Shown here: in pieces, positions 35,901 through 46,100 of the stretch
How the letters are laid out: the number at the start of each line of letters is the position of its first letter
How positions within the stretch are numbered: the stretch's first letter is position 1
Source of the DNA: Xiphydria camelus
Taxonomy: Eukaryota; Arthropoda; Insecta; Hymenoptera; Xiphydriidae
DNA: 64,000 nt
NCBI GenBank assembly: GCA_963678675.1
Contig: OY783201.1
Span: 14,594,573-14,658,572 of the forward strand
Reading direction: 5' to 3'
Position numbers and translations under genes: made by a program
Notes under the pieces: generated by a model
The model's database searches: none
What the model saw: the letters and a program-made list of their open reading frames with translations, nothing else
What the model was told of the DNA's origin: nothing

Positions 35901-38900
35901 GAGCCTTATCCGTTTCCACCTATGAATTTTCTTAAGAGAAGATATGACACTGAGAAAAAAGATAATCACAAGAATGAAGGTAAGTACGTACAGTAGAATT
36001 ATAGGCGGGAAACAATAAATTATATGTAGGACTAGAAAGAGCTATCACTCTTGCCCTGATGAAAAGGAATTATCATGAAATTTTTGAAACAGATCTAACA
36101 AATTATAGTAAATTAAAGTAAATTATAGTAAATTAAAGTTATAAGAAACCGTTAATACTCAGAAGTGATCTTCAAATTTTTATGTTTACAGTACGACGTT
36201 AGAATGCAGTGAGTAACGATTTTTCATGCTCTAAAAGTATAGGAAATTTTATTAAAAGTATACTTATCTTTTTTAGTAAAGAAATAATACTCCACGTCAA
36301 TAATGCCAAAAGGTCGTATATGCCACTTTTTGCCCTTTTGGTATTTTAAAAGCCAACAGGGCTTATAACAAAAAAAATTTGTTCTCGCAACCGATAGAAA
36401 TACGTAAATGTTTCAAAAATGGTTGAATAGAAATTTGAAAAACTAAAGGCATATAGGATATGGTCGATATGCCCTTTTGGCATTAAGTTTCTTAAAAATC
36501 AGGAAAACTAATGCCATAAGGGCGTATTGATATACATAGGTACTTGTACAAGTCTAAGATCGATACGCCCTCGTGGCATTAATTTTCGTGATTTTACGAG
36601 AAATTAATGCCGAAAAGGCTTATAGACAATACCTTATTAGTACACGTAAATTAAACGTATAAACATGGAATAGGAGAAATAATTTATAAAGTTTTCATAG
36701 TACGTATACATTTTCCTAATGGGATCAGGAACAAAACCCTTCCCAATTGTCCAGTGTCCGCAACATCCTTTATTTTGCAAAAAAACCACCCCCGGATCGT
36801 ACATTGTGCCGGTTTTTCTCAATTTCCTCGTAAACCGTTGCTCAAACGTAAAAAATGTGTAGAACCAAAAATGTTTGCCATTAAATTCTACATAAAAATT
36901 GTTGTATAGATATGTTAGCTAACCCTTACTGAATTCTCGCAAAATACGTTTAAAGTTAAGGGTAGTTTTTAGCAGGCCGTTAAATGCATAGTTATAATGC
37001 TCTAAAATCCCTTTCAAATTTTAAAATTTGACTTATATAATACGTAGCGATATTATAGCACTGGAACTATGAACATCACTACAATTAAAGCCACATTTTA
37101 CATGCTAAAAACTACACCTAACTTTGAACGTTATTTGCGGAAATTTAGAGAGGATTAACTAAAATTCTTATAGAACAGTTTTTGTGCAGAATTTAATGTT
37201 GAATGGGAACTTTTTAGGGATTTAAACCTACTCCCATTATATAGGAACATAATTTACGTAATATGAAAACTTTATACATTATTTCTTCTAAAAAGTACTA
37301 TTTCTGTGTACTACTCATATACACCGTTTTGCTTTTAAGTTTCCAACTTTTTTTTCACTTCATTTATCTATATTTAGGCAAATTTGAATGAATGAAAAAA
37401 AATTTTGCGCGCCTTTTGCTGCATACGATCTTTTGGCATTAGTGATGCGTCTTATTTAGATAACTAGGGTCATGATTAACAATTCGAAAATCTAACAATG
37501 AGAAGGAGTATAAAATTTAGGGAAGACGGCGGCTTTTTAGGGAAATTCAAAAGCAATAGGCTCCTTGATAATAACTATAGTCTTTTATGTCAGACTGCTA
37601 TTTGGGATATAATAAACCCTGCAAGTTGACGCCTTACGCAGTACTCCTCGCTATCCCTGTAAACTCGGAAAGTGAATGTCGCCAGAAATGTTCTTGGATA
37701 AGAGAAAGGGGACCCGTACCATGCATGGCCTTTAGTTATAAGTAAGTTCTGGTGGTTTTGCGCTATCTATGGCAATTAAAAATTGTTCAAAGTATAAATA
37801 TTCTAACGCGCAGCATTTCTAGGACGATCGGGAATGAGAGAAATAATAATTGTTACTTGAGCGACGTTCCACAAAGAGATCTGAGACATGGACTCGATTA
37901 CGTATTCGATGATGACTATGTGATGTATGTCTGGAAAGAATTGGAGCCCCAATGCCCAACTTCCACTAATTTTGGATCATTATTCCATTTTGATAATTCT
38001 ATATATGACTTTGAAAGACGACCACCTTATGCACAGCTTGGAAACACCAACTTTGAGCCACATGGACATCGACCGTATCCTTCTAGTTATGATTACACTG
38101 AAGACTGTAGTAGAGTCCGTTTAAGGGGGTAGTCTCCTGAAACGAGGTCTTTAGAAAAAAAAATTTTTTTCATGGTAAATATTTTCTTAGAATTTTAATT
38201 TTTTTCGTATATAGGGGGGAACCTTCCAGAGCAAATCACAGTTTCTGCCGTATTTCTACATATATTGACTACAGGAATATGACGGTTTTGAAAAATCGAA
38301 TTTTTGAAAAAAATTGAGGAGACTACCCCCTTAATATGATCTTGATTAATATGATTTCGCCGTTTCGAAGCGCCGAAGGTATCATTCGAGAGGATTAGCA
38401 CCCTCTCGTACGTAAACGAGAAGCCGCTGCGATCGAGGGATTTGACCCAGATAGCACGAATTATCAGAAAGAGTTCTAAAACAGTTCAATTTTCAGCTTC
38501 TTAAGGAATTCGTTATTTCAACTCGTAAAAAATTGAAAGAGATTGAATTTTAGAATGCAGAAAGATTATAAGTACTATATATAGAAAAATACTTTGAGAT
38601 TTCTTTTATCCTAAAGTCAACGTTTTCCAGAAACTCGTCCATTTGTCTATTTAATAATTTACGATGACCTACGTCGCTAAGAATGTCACTCGTCAACTTC
38701 CTTCTGTCAAAATCTCATGAAATGTAGCCTATTTTTATTCAAAAAGTCCAGGCTTCTCTTACTAGTGAAATTTTTTTTTAATCGGATCAGTAGTTCCAAA
38801 GATTATCCCCGGCAATCAAACTTACAAATTAGTCTTGTTTATTATATCAGTGTAGATATCGATCTTCTTAACTCTATACAAAGTGATTCAAGATTTTCAC

Positions 38901-40280
38901 CTGGCTCAAGATTTGGTGGTTATGGCAACAAAGTGGTAGGCCCTCCACCTGGCGATAATTATCAAAGTGATCTGCTCTTTAATCCTAATCGACCGGATCC
39001 TATTCGTCCAACTTCTGATGCTGATCGAAGTAGCGGAAGTAGACCTGGGAATTGTTGTCATGACCGTGTCGATTATGGAGGAAACCATAATATACATCAC
39101 TTCGAGGATCGATTAGATGAACCGTATCGTAAGTGAATTTATTTGAGATCAATATAATAACCGACCAAGGAAATAGTTTTACCGTTTTTCCTTAACTTTT
39201 CTGTATCAAAGTCAGTGAAAAAACGTTTAAAGCGAAACAATACTTTGCCACAAGAACATCTGACTACGGCAACTTTTCCACATAAATTGCATACTTTGGT
39301 TGCATAAAATATTTAGAGCTGAATTTTTTTCAAAATATGCTGATCTATTAAAAATCTATAAAGGAAGATCATATCAAAGGGGAGAATTGAGTTTGTTATT
39401 TAAAAAAAAGAACACGGTGACAATAAATTATTAAACTTTCTAATACTCTTTAATTATAAGGCTTCCTTTTTTGCTATCTATTTATGTAAATTCTAACTAT
39501 TACATACCATAACGACGGAACATTAAGTCTTCGTACAGATTATTCCAAAATAATGGAATTACTAATAATTATTATCTACGTATTGTAATAATTAGCCAAC
39601 CGACCAACATTTTCCCAACACTTTACGGTGAATGGTTATCCCTGCAAACGTGGAACAAGGTGCGAGAGAAACAAGTTGGCAGGATTCTGGTCCTGCGAAA
39701 TTGAAGATGGAGGATTCAGTTCGTGGGATTATTGCTGCGATCCGAACCATTCTTGCGGATTTTCTCGTGGCTTTAATTATCCATGGTAACTTACATTTTG
39801 AAAAATACTGATAAATTTACCTATATCGTCACAGCGATTACAGTCGATCCGTCAATTCAGGGCTTTAAAATAAATGTTTCATCTTCTCGATATTACAGGT
39901 GTTACGTGGGATCCGCAGAGGATCAGTGGCGGCCTTGCAGCGAACAATATTCCGCTTATCAACCTAGTCCACGGCCAATTAAGCATTTTTCAGATGAATA
40001 CAATGACGAAAATCATTTTAACGAAATACCACATCCGGGCTTTTTTAATCGGCACTGGCCGATCGCTTATCTGCACATAGAACCGCCGCCTAATGCAACT
40101 AGTCCTTTCATTTTGACGAATGACCGTCTGGTTAGAAAAATCAATGGGACCAAAATTGAAAAACGAGCGGAGAGGTCAGATAACGGTAGATCAAATGGTA
40201 ATAAAGATGAGAAGCTAAGTATACAATCATCGAATAATACGAAATCAAATGTATCTAGTAGTTTAGATGATAAAGAATGA
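23975..40280 (+). CDS. Secreted protein with four PAN/apple domains and a C-terminal Cys-rich module
   Basis: Twelve exons: 23975-24092, 24636-24774, 29404-30110, 31202-31613, 31858-32033, 34779-34917, 35765-35979, 37594-37741, 37823-38118, 38856-39128, 39596-39785, 39899-40280. They total 3195 nt (1064 residues) and every phase closes; the ninth donor and tenth acceptor are the least certain. Residues 5-23 are a signal peptide core. PAN/apple modules sit at about 41-128, 414-508, 518-612 and 637-735. A Pro/Arg/Asp/Tyr-rich spacer fills about 130-410. The end has an eight-cysteine module (about 880-955) and a hydrophilic tail. PAN modules bind proteins or sugars outside the cell; matrix or cuticle function is inferred. 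I do not recognise a named orthologue. Confidence 0.8.
24246..24386. mobile_element. Small MITE with GGTGCTAAGTGCC ends
   Basis: Left AGGTGCTAAGTGCCAAAAAT and right ATTTTTGGCACTTGGCACCT are imperfect complements around a 70 base AT-rich core, in the first intron of the four-PAN gene. Confidence 0.75.
24905..24922. repeat. Poly-G tract
   Basis: An uninterrupted run of about 18 G in the second intron of the four-PAN gene. Confidence 0.9.
25109..25875. mobile_element. piggyBac-type MITE with TTAA target duplication
   Basis: Perfect TTAA on both sides (25105-25108 and 25876-25879). Terminal repeats are CCCTTTTAGTGCCG on the left and CGGCACTAAAAGGG on the right. These are features of the piggyBac superfamily. 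The outer parts are AT-rich, and the centre is a GC-rich insertion (about 25430-25760) listed separately. No transposase. Confidence 0.88.
25430..25765 (-). mobile_element. GC-rich tRNA-like SINE inside the piggyBac-type MITE
   Basis: The minus strand has a perfect RNA polymerase III B box, GGTTCGAATCC (25720-25710), preceded by a tRNA-like stretch starting near 25757 (TGGCCTCTCTCG, a partial A box). Downstream, the body is GC-rich to about 25430. Base composition contrasts sharply with the AT-rich host element. Open frames of up to 96 codons here reflect lack of stops in GC-rich DNA, not a gene. No clear tail of A or simple repeat marks the 3' end. Confidence 0.6.
26186..26440. mobile_element. 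Degenerate foldback repeat
   Basis: The left arm has GATCAAGAAGC, TCTTATAGA and ATGATCCCGTA; the right arm has TACGGGATCGT, TCTATAAGA and ACTTGATCAGA in mirror order. The arms are diverged, so boundaries are approximate. Confidence 0.5.
27890..28180 (-). pseudogene. Zinc-finger C-terminus of a pogo-like transposase
   Basis: The minus strand reads EDFCLICLEAMPHRLNSNNS, then YIECKRGMHLK, a stop codon, then KMTTSYFICQNC. The C..C...C....H......C..C order fits the RING/PHD-like finger that ends many pogo/Tigger-family transposases in arthropods. An in-frame TGA replaces the residue after HLK, where a cysteine is expected, so the copy is inactive. Confidence 0.6.
28381..28950. repeat. Two tandem 285 bp units
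   Basis: AGTTATTTTCGTTATTAGGG begins at 28381 and again at 28666. Each unit has a palindromic half (GTTTGCCGCACGAGCGAAGC and CACTCGTTAGAACGG) and a half bounded by TTTTGTCACTAAGTGTCAAA and TTTGACACTGAGTGACAAAA, itself MITE-like. The two units differ by few bases, which suggests a recent duplication inside the older element. Confidence 0.9.
29404..31613 (+). other. Disordered spacer exons and PAN domain 2, first half
   Basis: Exon 3 (29404-30110) after the PAN 1 end encodes about 190 residues rich in Pro, Arg, Asp and Tyr with repeated RP pairs (PQRPDNVPRPL, RPPQDFFRPF). Exon 4 (31202-31613) adds a Tyr/Gly/His-rich piece and then PAN 2 from KCCVRAGAGFKV to LTFSYR. The spacer has no cysteines past KLEC, so it should be extended and flexible. 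Confidence 0.7.
30150..30986. repeat. Word array, word around TTGTAGTATTTCTACAA
   Basis: The ends are inverted repeats: CCCTGACGGAAAAAAGTCTA and GTTTTTTTTCCATCAGGG. Between them a word is repeated degenerately on both strands (ACTTGTAGTTTGCTGTAG, TTTGTAGTATTTTG, CTTGTAGATATTTGCAA, ACTTGTAGTATTTCTGC, GTAGTTTTTTCTG). It lies in the intron between exons 3 and 4 of the four-PAN gene, 40 bases past the donor. Confidence 0.8.
31858..32033 (+). other. PAN domain 2, second half (exon 5)
   Basis: Exon 5 completes PAN 2 with NCLLSDVSYQNLHFY and YDIYAMIRNTKTC, entered by a phase 2 intron right after YR and left by phase 1. The same NC.LSD pattern occurs in the other second-half exons at 35765 and 37823. 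Confidence 0.75.
32034..33068. other. Intron of the four-PAN gene, no feature
   Basis: AT-rich intron sequence with no recognisable exon or repeat before the foldback at 33069. Confidence 0.5.
33069..33462. mobile_element. Foldback MITE in intron 5 of the four-PAN gene
   Basis: Left arm TTCAGAAACACAGTCACTTT with AAACTTGTAATTATTGTAA; right arm TTACAATAATTAAAAGTTTG with AAAGTGACCATATTTCTGAA. Inner arms around TTTTAATATCCATT and AATGGATATTGAAGG also pair. Confidence 0.8.
33622..33838. mobile_element. Small MITE with TTTCAGAAAC ends
   Basis: CATTTCAGAAACGACACATGT on one side and ACATGTGCTGTTTCTGAAAT on the other, with a 160 base AT-rich core. Confidence 0.7.
34312..34530. mobile_element. Foldback MITE with CGACATATCGCTCACTCC arms
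   Basis: CGACATATCGCTCACTCCTT at 34337 pairs with AAGGAGTGAGCGATATGTCG at 34485, and the arms extend through ATATCTCGAAAA against TTTTTTGAGATAT. It lies in the intron before exon 6 of the four-PAN gene. Confidence 0.88.
34976..35052. mobile_element. Short hairpin repeat
   Basis: TTTCAATAGGTAATAACCAG and its complement CTGATTATTACCTATTGAAA flank a 30 base loop in the intron splitting PAN 3. Too short to classify. Confidence 0.8.
35151..35552. mobile_element. Foldback MITE with CAGTATGTC ends
   Basis: Left CAGTATGTCCCGTGGATATA and right TATATCCATGAGACATACTG, with arms of more than 100 bp (GTTAGAGTTGGCTTCAGAAG against CTTCTGAAGCCAACTCTAAC). A related, rearranged copy is at 1868-2175. It sits between exons 6 and 7. 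Confidence 0.9.
36299..37443. mobile_element. Large foldback element with repeated ATACGCCCTTTTGGCATTA motif
   Basis: About 1.15 kb, folded around 37035. The outer ends TAATGCCAAAAGGTCGTAT and ATACGATCTTTTGGCATTA match. Inner arms pair from about 36880-36975 to 37102-37198 (TTTTTAGCA against TGCTAAAAA). The left half holds four more copies of the terminal motif in both directions (near 36475, 36509, 36562, 36607). A smaller relative is at 62905-63152. It fills the intron between exons 7 and 8 of the four-PAN gene. Confidence 0.8.
37594..38118 (+). other. PAN domain 4 (exons 8 and 9) and spacer
   Basis: Exon 8 (37594-37741) encodes CYLGYNKPCKLTP through PVPCMAFSYK. Exon 9 (from 37823) encodes NNNCYLSDVPQRDLRHGLD and VWKELEPQC, then a spacer. 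The exon 9 end at 38118 is inferred: donor GTTTAAG overlaps the TTAA target of a MITE, and phase 1 fits an acceptor at 38855. Without splicing here the frame stops at 38130. Confidence 0.65.
38125..38330. mobile_element. TTAA-flanked MITE at the end of exon 9
   Basis: TTAA at 38121-38124 and 38331-38334, with terminal repeats GGGGGTAGTCTCCT and AGGAGACTACCCCC. A 206 bp non-autonomous piggyBac-type element. Its left target site lies two bases after the inferred exon end. Confidence 0.9.
38856..40280 (+). other. C-terminal exons: spacer and eight-cysteine module
   Basis: Exon 10 (38856-39128) is a Pro/Asp/Arg-rich spacer with one CC pair. Exon 11 (39596-39785) and the start of exon 12 (39899) form a module with cysteines in YPCKRGTRCER, WSCEIED, DYCCDP, HSCGF, NYPWCYVG and RPCSE. 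The PWCYV....QWRPC ending resembles kringle or fibronectin type II modules, but spacing is not a clean match. A charged, Ser/Asn-rich tail follows to the TGA at 40278-40280. Confidence 0.7.
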
Positions 40281-40615
40281 CAGGAATTACGATGTACAGG
40301 AGTAAGTTCTAGGCCTTCGAAAATCATAGAAAAAATCAATAAGTATTTGATGAATCAACTAATCACTTCTCAAGCGAAATGTCGAGGGTATGTTTGAATG
40401 ACATCTACTGATTTATGAGGATTAAAGATATAACATTTTGGATGAAATAACACTGGTCAAAATTAAAAATGTTTTTGGCGTAAATTAGTCAATTACCTAT
40501 AGTTAATTTCACTAATAGAACATTAAAAACTCAGTTAGCCCTAGGTTCCAAGTTATACAGGATGCGGCTTTGAAATTGAGGTACATGAATATCGACGAAG
40601 AGTAATGCATTTTAG

Positions 40616-40621
40616 AATAAA
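40616..40621 (+). terminator. Possible polyadenylation signal of the four-PAN gene
   Basis: AATAAA about 335 bases after the stop codon, with no stronger signal nearer. Confidence 0.4.
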
Positions 40622-41104
40622 ATGTTTCCAATTCACGTTGCTTGCTTTTAAGAGGGAAAGAGAACATCATTTCTATTTTTCATGTAGTGGACGTTTCCAA
40701 GGACATTTCAAAATGAACATTTCTTTTAAATGGAAATCTGTGTTATTTTCAATGGATTTGTTATCCATGTATATAGAAAAATAGACAACTTTTGTCTCAA
40801 ACATTTTTTTGTACGACCCCAAATTTTTAATATCTATCAATATTTCACATCTTCCCCCTGTGTCTCAAAAAGTAGAACTAAAAAAAGAATGAAATTATAC
40901 TCGTTCTTCTCAGCTCAAAATGAATAATGTTTGACTGATTTAAAAAGGGAAACAAAAAAATATTTTTTGTTGTCCAGTGATAATTACGGTTTAAAATTCT
41001 CGTGAAGTAAAAGATACTAATAATACTAACAATGATCGAAGGAAGTATTTAGTTTTGCCATTTTAATCGAGTCCGAAGAATCAAAAAATACGAAAATCAT
41101 TTCG

Positions 41105-42057
41105 TAGTGTACAAATAAGCTTTGGACACTCTCTCTTTTACAAAAATTCAAAACTTATTTTTGAAAAAAGTAAAATACATTTATTCATCAAAATAATCCC
41201 CCTCACTTTCAATGACCTGAAGCCATCTTTTAGGCAATTCACGGATGCCTTCCACAAAGAAAGTTTAATCTTGTGAAAGATGAGGAAGTTATCGACCCAT
41301 TTTTGGACTTCATCAAATGTTTTGAATCGCAGACTTTGTTACAGTGAATATTGCGCTTTGGCGTCGATGTCGTCGGTTGGCCGGGGTCAACCTAATGATA
41401 TTAGCGTTTCGGATTTTCAAAATAAATCTACTTTTCATTGCCGGTCACAATTTTCCACAAAAAAAGACTTTCTTTGTTGCTTGTTGTAAAGATTCAAACA
41501 TATGTCAAGAGGGCTATTTTTATTTGCTTCAGTCAAAGAGTGTGGCACCCACTTTGTTCCTTTTCGAAACTTTCCCATTGCTTCAAACCGATAGGAAATA
41601 GTTTGTTGAGTAACTCCTAGCTGTTCAGAAAGTTGTTTTTCCGTCTGGCAAGAGTTTTCATCCAGCAACGCTTGCAAGCTCCTAGTCGTCCACCTTTACA
41701 CCCTTTTTACAGGGGCCCTGGTAGGTTCACGGTCACTAACATCAAAATCATCGTCTTTAAATCTCTTATACCCAAACTCACATATACTTTTAGACACAAT
41801 GTCATCCCTAAGAACAGAATAGATTAATTCACATACTTTCCTAACACTTTTTCTTTGATGGAATTCATAGCGAATGCAGTTTCTCATAAAGAGCTTATCG
41901 GTCTACATATTTTATTCAAAAAATTTAAAGGTCATATTTATGATTCCCTTATGTTTCGATACTGCATAACAAGTGCCACCATGTCATATGTGAGCGGTAA
42001 CTTTAAATTACTTTTATGAGACGGAATGGAAGTGTCTTAAAACTTATTTGTACACCT
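41105..42057 (-). mobile_element. Degenerate mariner element (Mos1-like)
   Basis: The ends read GTGTACAAATAAGCTTTGG on the left and CTTATTTGTACACC on the right, complementary and with TA beyond them. The minus strand carries a broken transposase: the N-terminal RYEFHQRKSVRKVCELIYSV and RFKDDDFDVSDREPTRAP, then ALLDENSCQTEKQLSEQLGV and TQQTISYRFEAMGK. The helix-turn-helix pieces match mauritiana-type mariners. Frameshifts and loss of the catalytic half make it a pseudogene copy. Confidence 0.85.
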
Positions 42058-43029
42058 AATATTATCCGGGCAATGAGCACACATTCATCGTTTATTGGTG
42101 AAAATTACAAAGTAGAGCAATGGGCTTAATGTTAGCGCATAGTTGCGGGAATAGGAAAGAGAGAACAGAGAATAAATCCACCCAACCAATCTCATCATTA
42201 CCTTAGGAAAAAATATGTGATGGAATTGGTTAAGCGTGCCGTTCTCAGTTCTTTGTTTGCTATTTATGCAATTATGCTCTAGTCCTAAAAGTATCATTCT
42301 ATCTTTCGATTGCATGCCATCCGTGCATTTTTACAATAGAATGTAGAAGAACCCTTAAAGGGCGTCTGTCAACAGTGTAGAGGCTGGGAATATTTTGAAA
42401 AAGTTAGCATACAATTCTCTCTTTAATTACTAACAATAAGTACTATGCACAAGCCAACGGTGACCCTCTTCATTGAATGTAACCATAGATTTTCATTACT
42501 CAACCAACTATAATGTCATTTTCATTTATCATGCAAGAATTGCCTATGAGCTTTTTTCAAATTCCCTGAATTGATAGACGCTCTTTAATTACTATTACAT
42601 GTTGTAGTAACTATTTTCTGAATTATCATAAATACAATCGTCTTAGCCCTATTTTTAATAGTCTATTATTTCGTCTAAAATACCGTCTCAAAAAGTAAGG
42701 AAGGAAGTGTTCCAATTCATGCAAAAATTGGTAAAAATTGACATACGCCGCTACTATTTTTTCTATTACACATTGTAAAGTGACTACTCCATAAAATGTA
42801 TTTAAACAGTAACAAAATTATTATATTCATAACAATGGTGTAGTGTTCCTTTAAAGTAATAGAAATGTAGCGACAGGAAAATTAAAACATTTCACTTTTC
42901 CAGTGCTTTAATCTTCAGATTATTTTAGGTAATACGTAATACGTACCACAGCAGTAACAAGTAGGGTATGTAACATGGCGGTTCATAATTCTCTTGCCAC
43001 CTGTGACTTGCCTTATATTTTGTAGGCTT

Positions 43030-43174
43030 CTAAAACTTAGAGTCATCAACACTTTTCATTTTTATTGAAATCCCATTATCTTCCTCCTCTTCCTCAGCCA
43101 TCGTGGTCAGCCGTGTCGTCTCGTCTGCCAATAGCGCGCCCTCCTTTTTGTGGTGTTTTTTCTGCTTACCCACA
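43030..43174 (-). other. Ndae1: Last coding exon of the SLC4 transporter
   Basis: It joins exon 46039-45855 in phase 2 (donor GTATGT) and encodes [20 protein letters not shown], an acidic run and [14 protein letters not shown]. It carries no membrane segment, so it is the cytoplasmic end. Confidence 0.75.
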
Positions 43175-46100
43175 CTGGAATTTCGTAAAATAAATCTTCA
43201 TATGTATGAATTACTTTCTGATAATTATAAAACAAGATTGTAATTGTATCGTTCAAATAGTACAATTCTATTGTATGTATATCTAAAATGGAAGAATTAT
43301 TGGTGCTCGAAGATATTATAACAGAATTTTATTATCTATATCCCACACAGCATAGAACGTCTCAGCAATGTCATCAGAATATTACATTTGAAATGTAAAA
43401 TATTCTGGAGCTGATCTCAGGGACGTCTCATGTCAGTAGGATTAAAATATTCTGAAGAGATACTCTGAAATATCTCTGTGATATTCTGTGAGATGTTCCA
43501 GAGACTTTACACATGAGTTGTTCTATATATACATATGAAATGTTCTGGAGACGTTATAATCTAAGTTATAAAAATCTTGAAACTATGAGATATATTCATA
43601 ACATTTTCACGTATAAGAAATGTTTTATACAAGGTGTAATGGCCAAGAAGGTTGAAACAGGAGCAACCTAATTCTGCTCAAAGCTTATGCACTGACCAAT
43701 GGTATGACGTCCAATGATCCCCTTACTTTAACAAAGAGTTGACAGTTGAGTGGGTTCCGAGGAACAGGGATCATAAGAAATCATATCATTGGTCAGTGTA
43801 CTAATTGAACAGAATTAGGCTCCTCCTCTTTCAGTTCTCTTAGCCATTATATCCTGTATAACAACATGTACCTAGGTAAAAAAAACGATTAAACCCGCAG
43901 AATTCAATTTTTTACAGGCGTAGAACTAGTATACCAACAGAAATAAATTTCGTTATATATTCTTAAGCTATTTCATGGGAAATATTAAAAAATAATTATG
44001 TATAATATATCTAGTAAAATATTGCTAGACTATTTTAAATATAGAGTTTCAAGTTAAATTATATCTGCAGAGTGTTTCATTTTCGAGACATTCCGAAACA
44101 TTTCAATTGGAACATTTTCAAAATATTATCAGAATATTTAAAAAATAACGTTTCAAATGAAATATTTCCAGAACATCTCATTTGAGCGACATCCTGCAAT
44201 ATTTCAATCGAAATATCTCCAAAATATTATCAGAACATCTGCAATGCAACACACACACACACACACACACACACACATTACGATTAAAATATCTTCAAAA
44301 TATTTCATTTGAAATATACTATTTGATATATCACTAGAATGTTGTTAGAATATCTCGTTAAAAATATTCTGCTTGATGGTAAGAGTATCTTCCTTCGATG
44401 GGAGATCCCTTATTCTTCATCCATCTCTCCTTTAACCCTTTAAGGCGCAAAACTTGTTTCCTTTAAAATGTCTGCTTTTTTGGGTGATACAGTTTATTAG
44501 GCATAAGATAAACACATTGTTGGAAAAAAATTATGTAAACAACTTTACAGTTTTTGTCTAAGCGATGGTCCCTCTATGGACCATTGGACATTCAGGAAGT
44601 CAAGCATTATACTATAGTTTGTGTAAAATCATAGAATTTTTGACTGTAATGGAGGTGGTCCTTATAGGGACCACCGATACATAAAGGGTTAAACAACTTC
44701 AGAAAGAATATATCTACGAAATCCCATGTCAATGTTAGTAAAACGATATCGAGTGTTTACGGATCTGCTCCGAAACTGGGAATGGACTCTATGGAATGTG
44801 TTATTTGGTAATCTGTGCTTAATCTCGGACTAGATTCATAAATACCCGATATAGAAAATATAGGAGTGTGGGTGTTCTTTGAAGGTTCGTCTTGGAAAGC
44901 AAGAAAGTGTAGTCAATGGAAGAGCTATTCAAGTCAAAGTTGACAGAATATACCTGGAGAAATAATCGTTGCTTCTAATGTTACACAAAACCTTTTACCA
45001 GAGTAGCTTAAATGCTCTGAAGAAAATACTTATTGTTAGAAAAAGAGAGAGTAGTATATATTGCAATCTCACTATTGATACTGTAAAATAGTTCAGTGTG
45101 GATCTGGCAAAGTTACGGCCACTGATATTTATAAATGAGGTAGGTAGAGGCTTTCATAGCACTTTCACCACTTTTCAACAGTGATGAATTGACCCCTAGT
45201 AACGAACAAATCTGGGCAAGAAATTCCAAATCACCAGTGGCAGACAAATGTAAATAACAAACATCGTAGTACTAGGTTGCATGCACGGAGCAGAAGTCAA
45301 AATATGAAAGAAAATAACTGAGGATTAATTCATTCGACTGTCGCAAATCGTAGGATGAATTTGTTTCGAAGATGCAGACAGATGCTAATACCCAGAACAA
45401 TGAGTTCATTTGACCTTTCTAAGGCTAGAATGTACTAGCAATAGGTATTTTCTAATCCGCCTCCTTCTTTGAATGTAAGATGAGGTTTCGTGAGGGTTGA
45501 AAGGTGCCGATTCATCCCTTAACTCTCAACTCCCTCTCTTAATTTCCCTACGAAGTATATTATAATTGATGCTGAAGTCTACAGGAAACGTGTGAATGCC
45601 CAGGTGAGGATGCAGACTACATATAAAATAAGTTCCCCAATAGCGATGTTTCTGTCGTACACTCTTTATCCTTCACAATCTACTTTATTTTCTATGTGCA
45701 ACAGAAGCACTTTTTAATAGAAATCTCACGTATTATGGAATCATCCACATTCGCATATTTCCTATAAGCTTTATATAATAGTCTGTAATTTAGAGATTTC
45801 TAGAAATAAATTCTAACGTTTTGCTTTCTATCACATAATAAAATATTAACATACTTAATCATTTTTGGTTGTTTCACTTTCTCGTTTCTATTGCTCTCAT
45901 TGACCTGTTGCCAAATTCCAGTTTTGTTGACCTCCTCACTGATGTTGATATTCGCTAACGGAATCTTTATAATGCTCCCATTTGTCAGTGAAATCTGAAG
46001 GTTTTCTAATGGTTCAAAGTCGAGCTGTTCATTTGGATCCTAGAAGATGAAACCATAATTAGTTATAATTTTAACTTTATGTATGTTTTCTTTCATTATA

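Larger units (their letters stand above)
34779..35979 (+). other. PAN domain 3 (exons 6 and 7)
   Basis: Exon 6 (34779-34917) encodes CFWRVRSGFGLS through ECEAQCVDAHNFTCRSFIFR. Exon 7 (35765-35979) encodes YGQLVIDGLPNCFLSDC through GRGCEPY and a basic tail. Entry phase 1, split phase 2, exit phase 1, as in the other domains. Confidence 0.75.
43330..44390. repeat. Word array, word around AGAATATTCT / GAAATATTTC
   Basis: A long stretch of degenerate palindromic words on both strands: AATATTCTGGAG, AATATTCTGAAGAGATA, GAAATATTTCCAGAACATCTC, TTTCAATCGAAATATCTCC, AAATATTTCATTTGAAATAT, AATATCTCGTTAAAAATATTCT. A foldback MITE (43629-43862) and an AC microsatellite interrupt it. It starts about 150 bases upstream, on the minus strand, of the last SLC4 exon. 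Confidence 0.75.
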
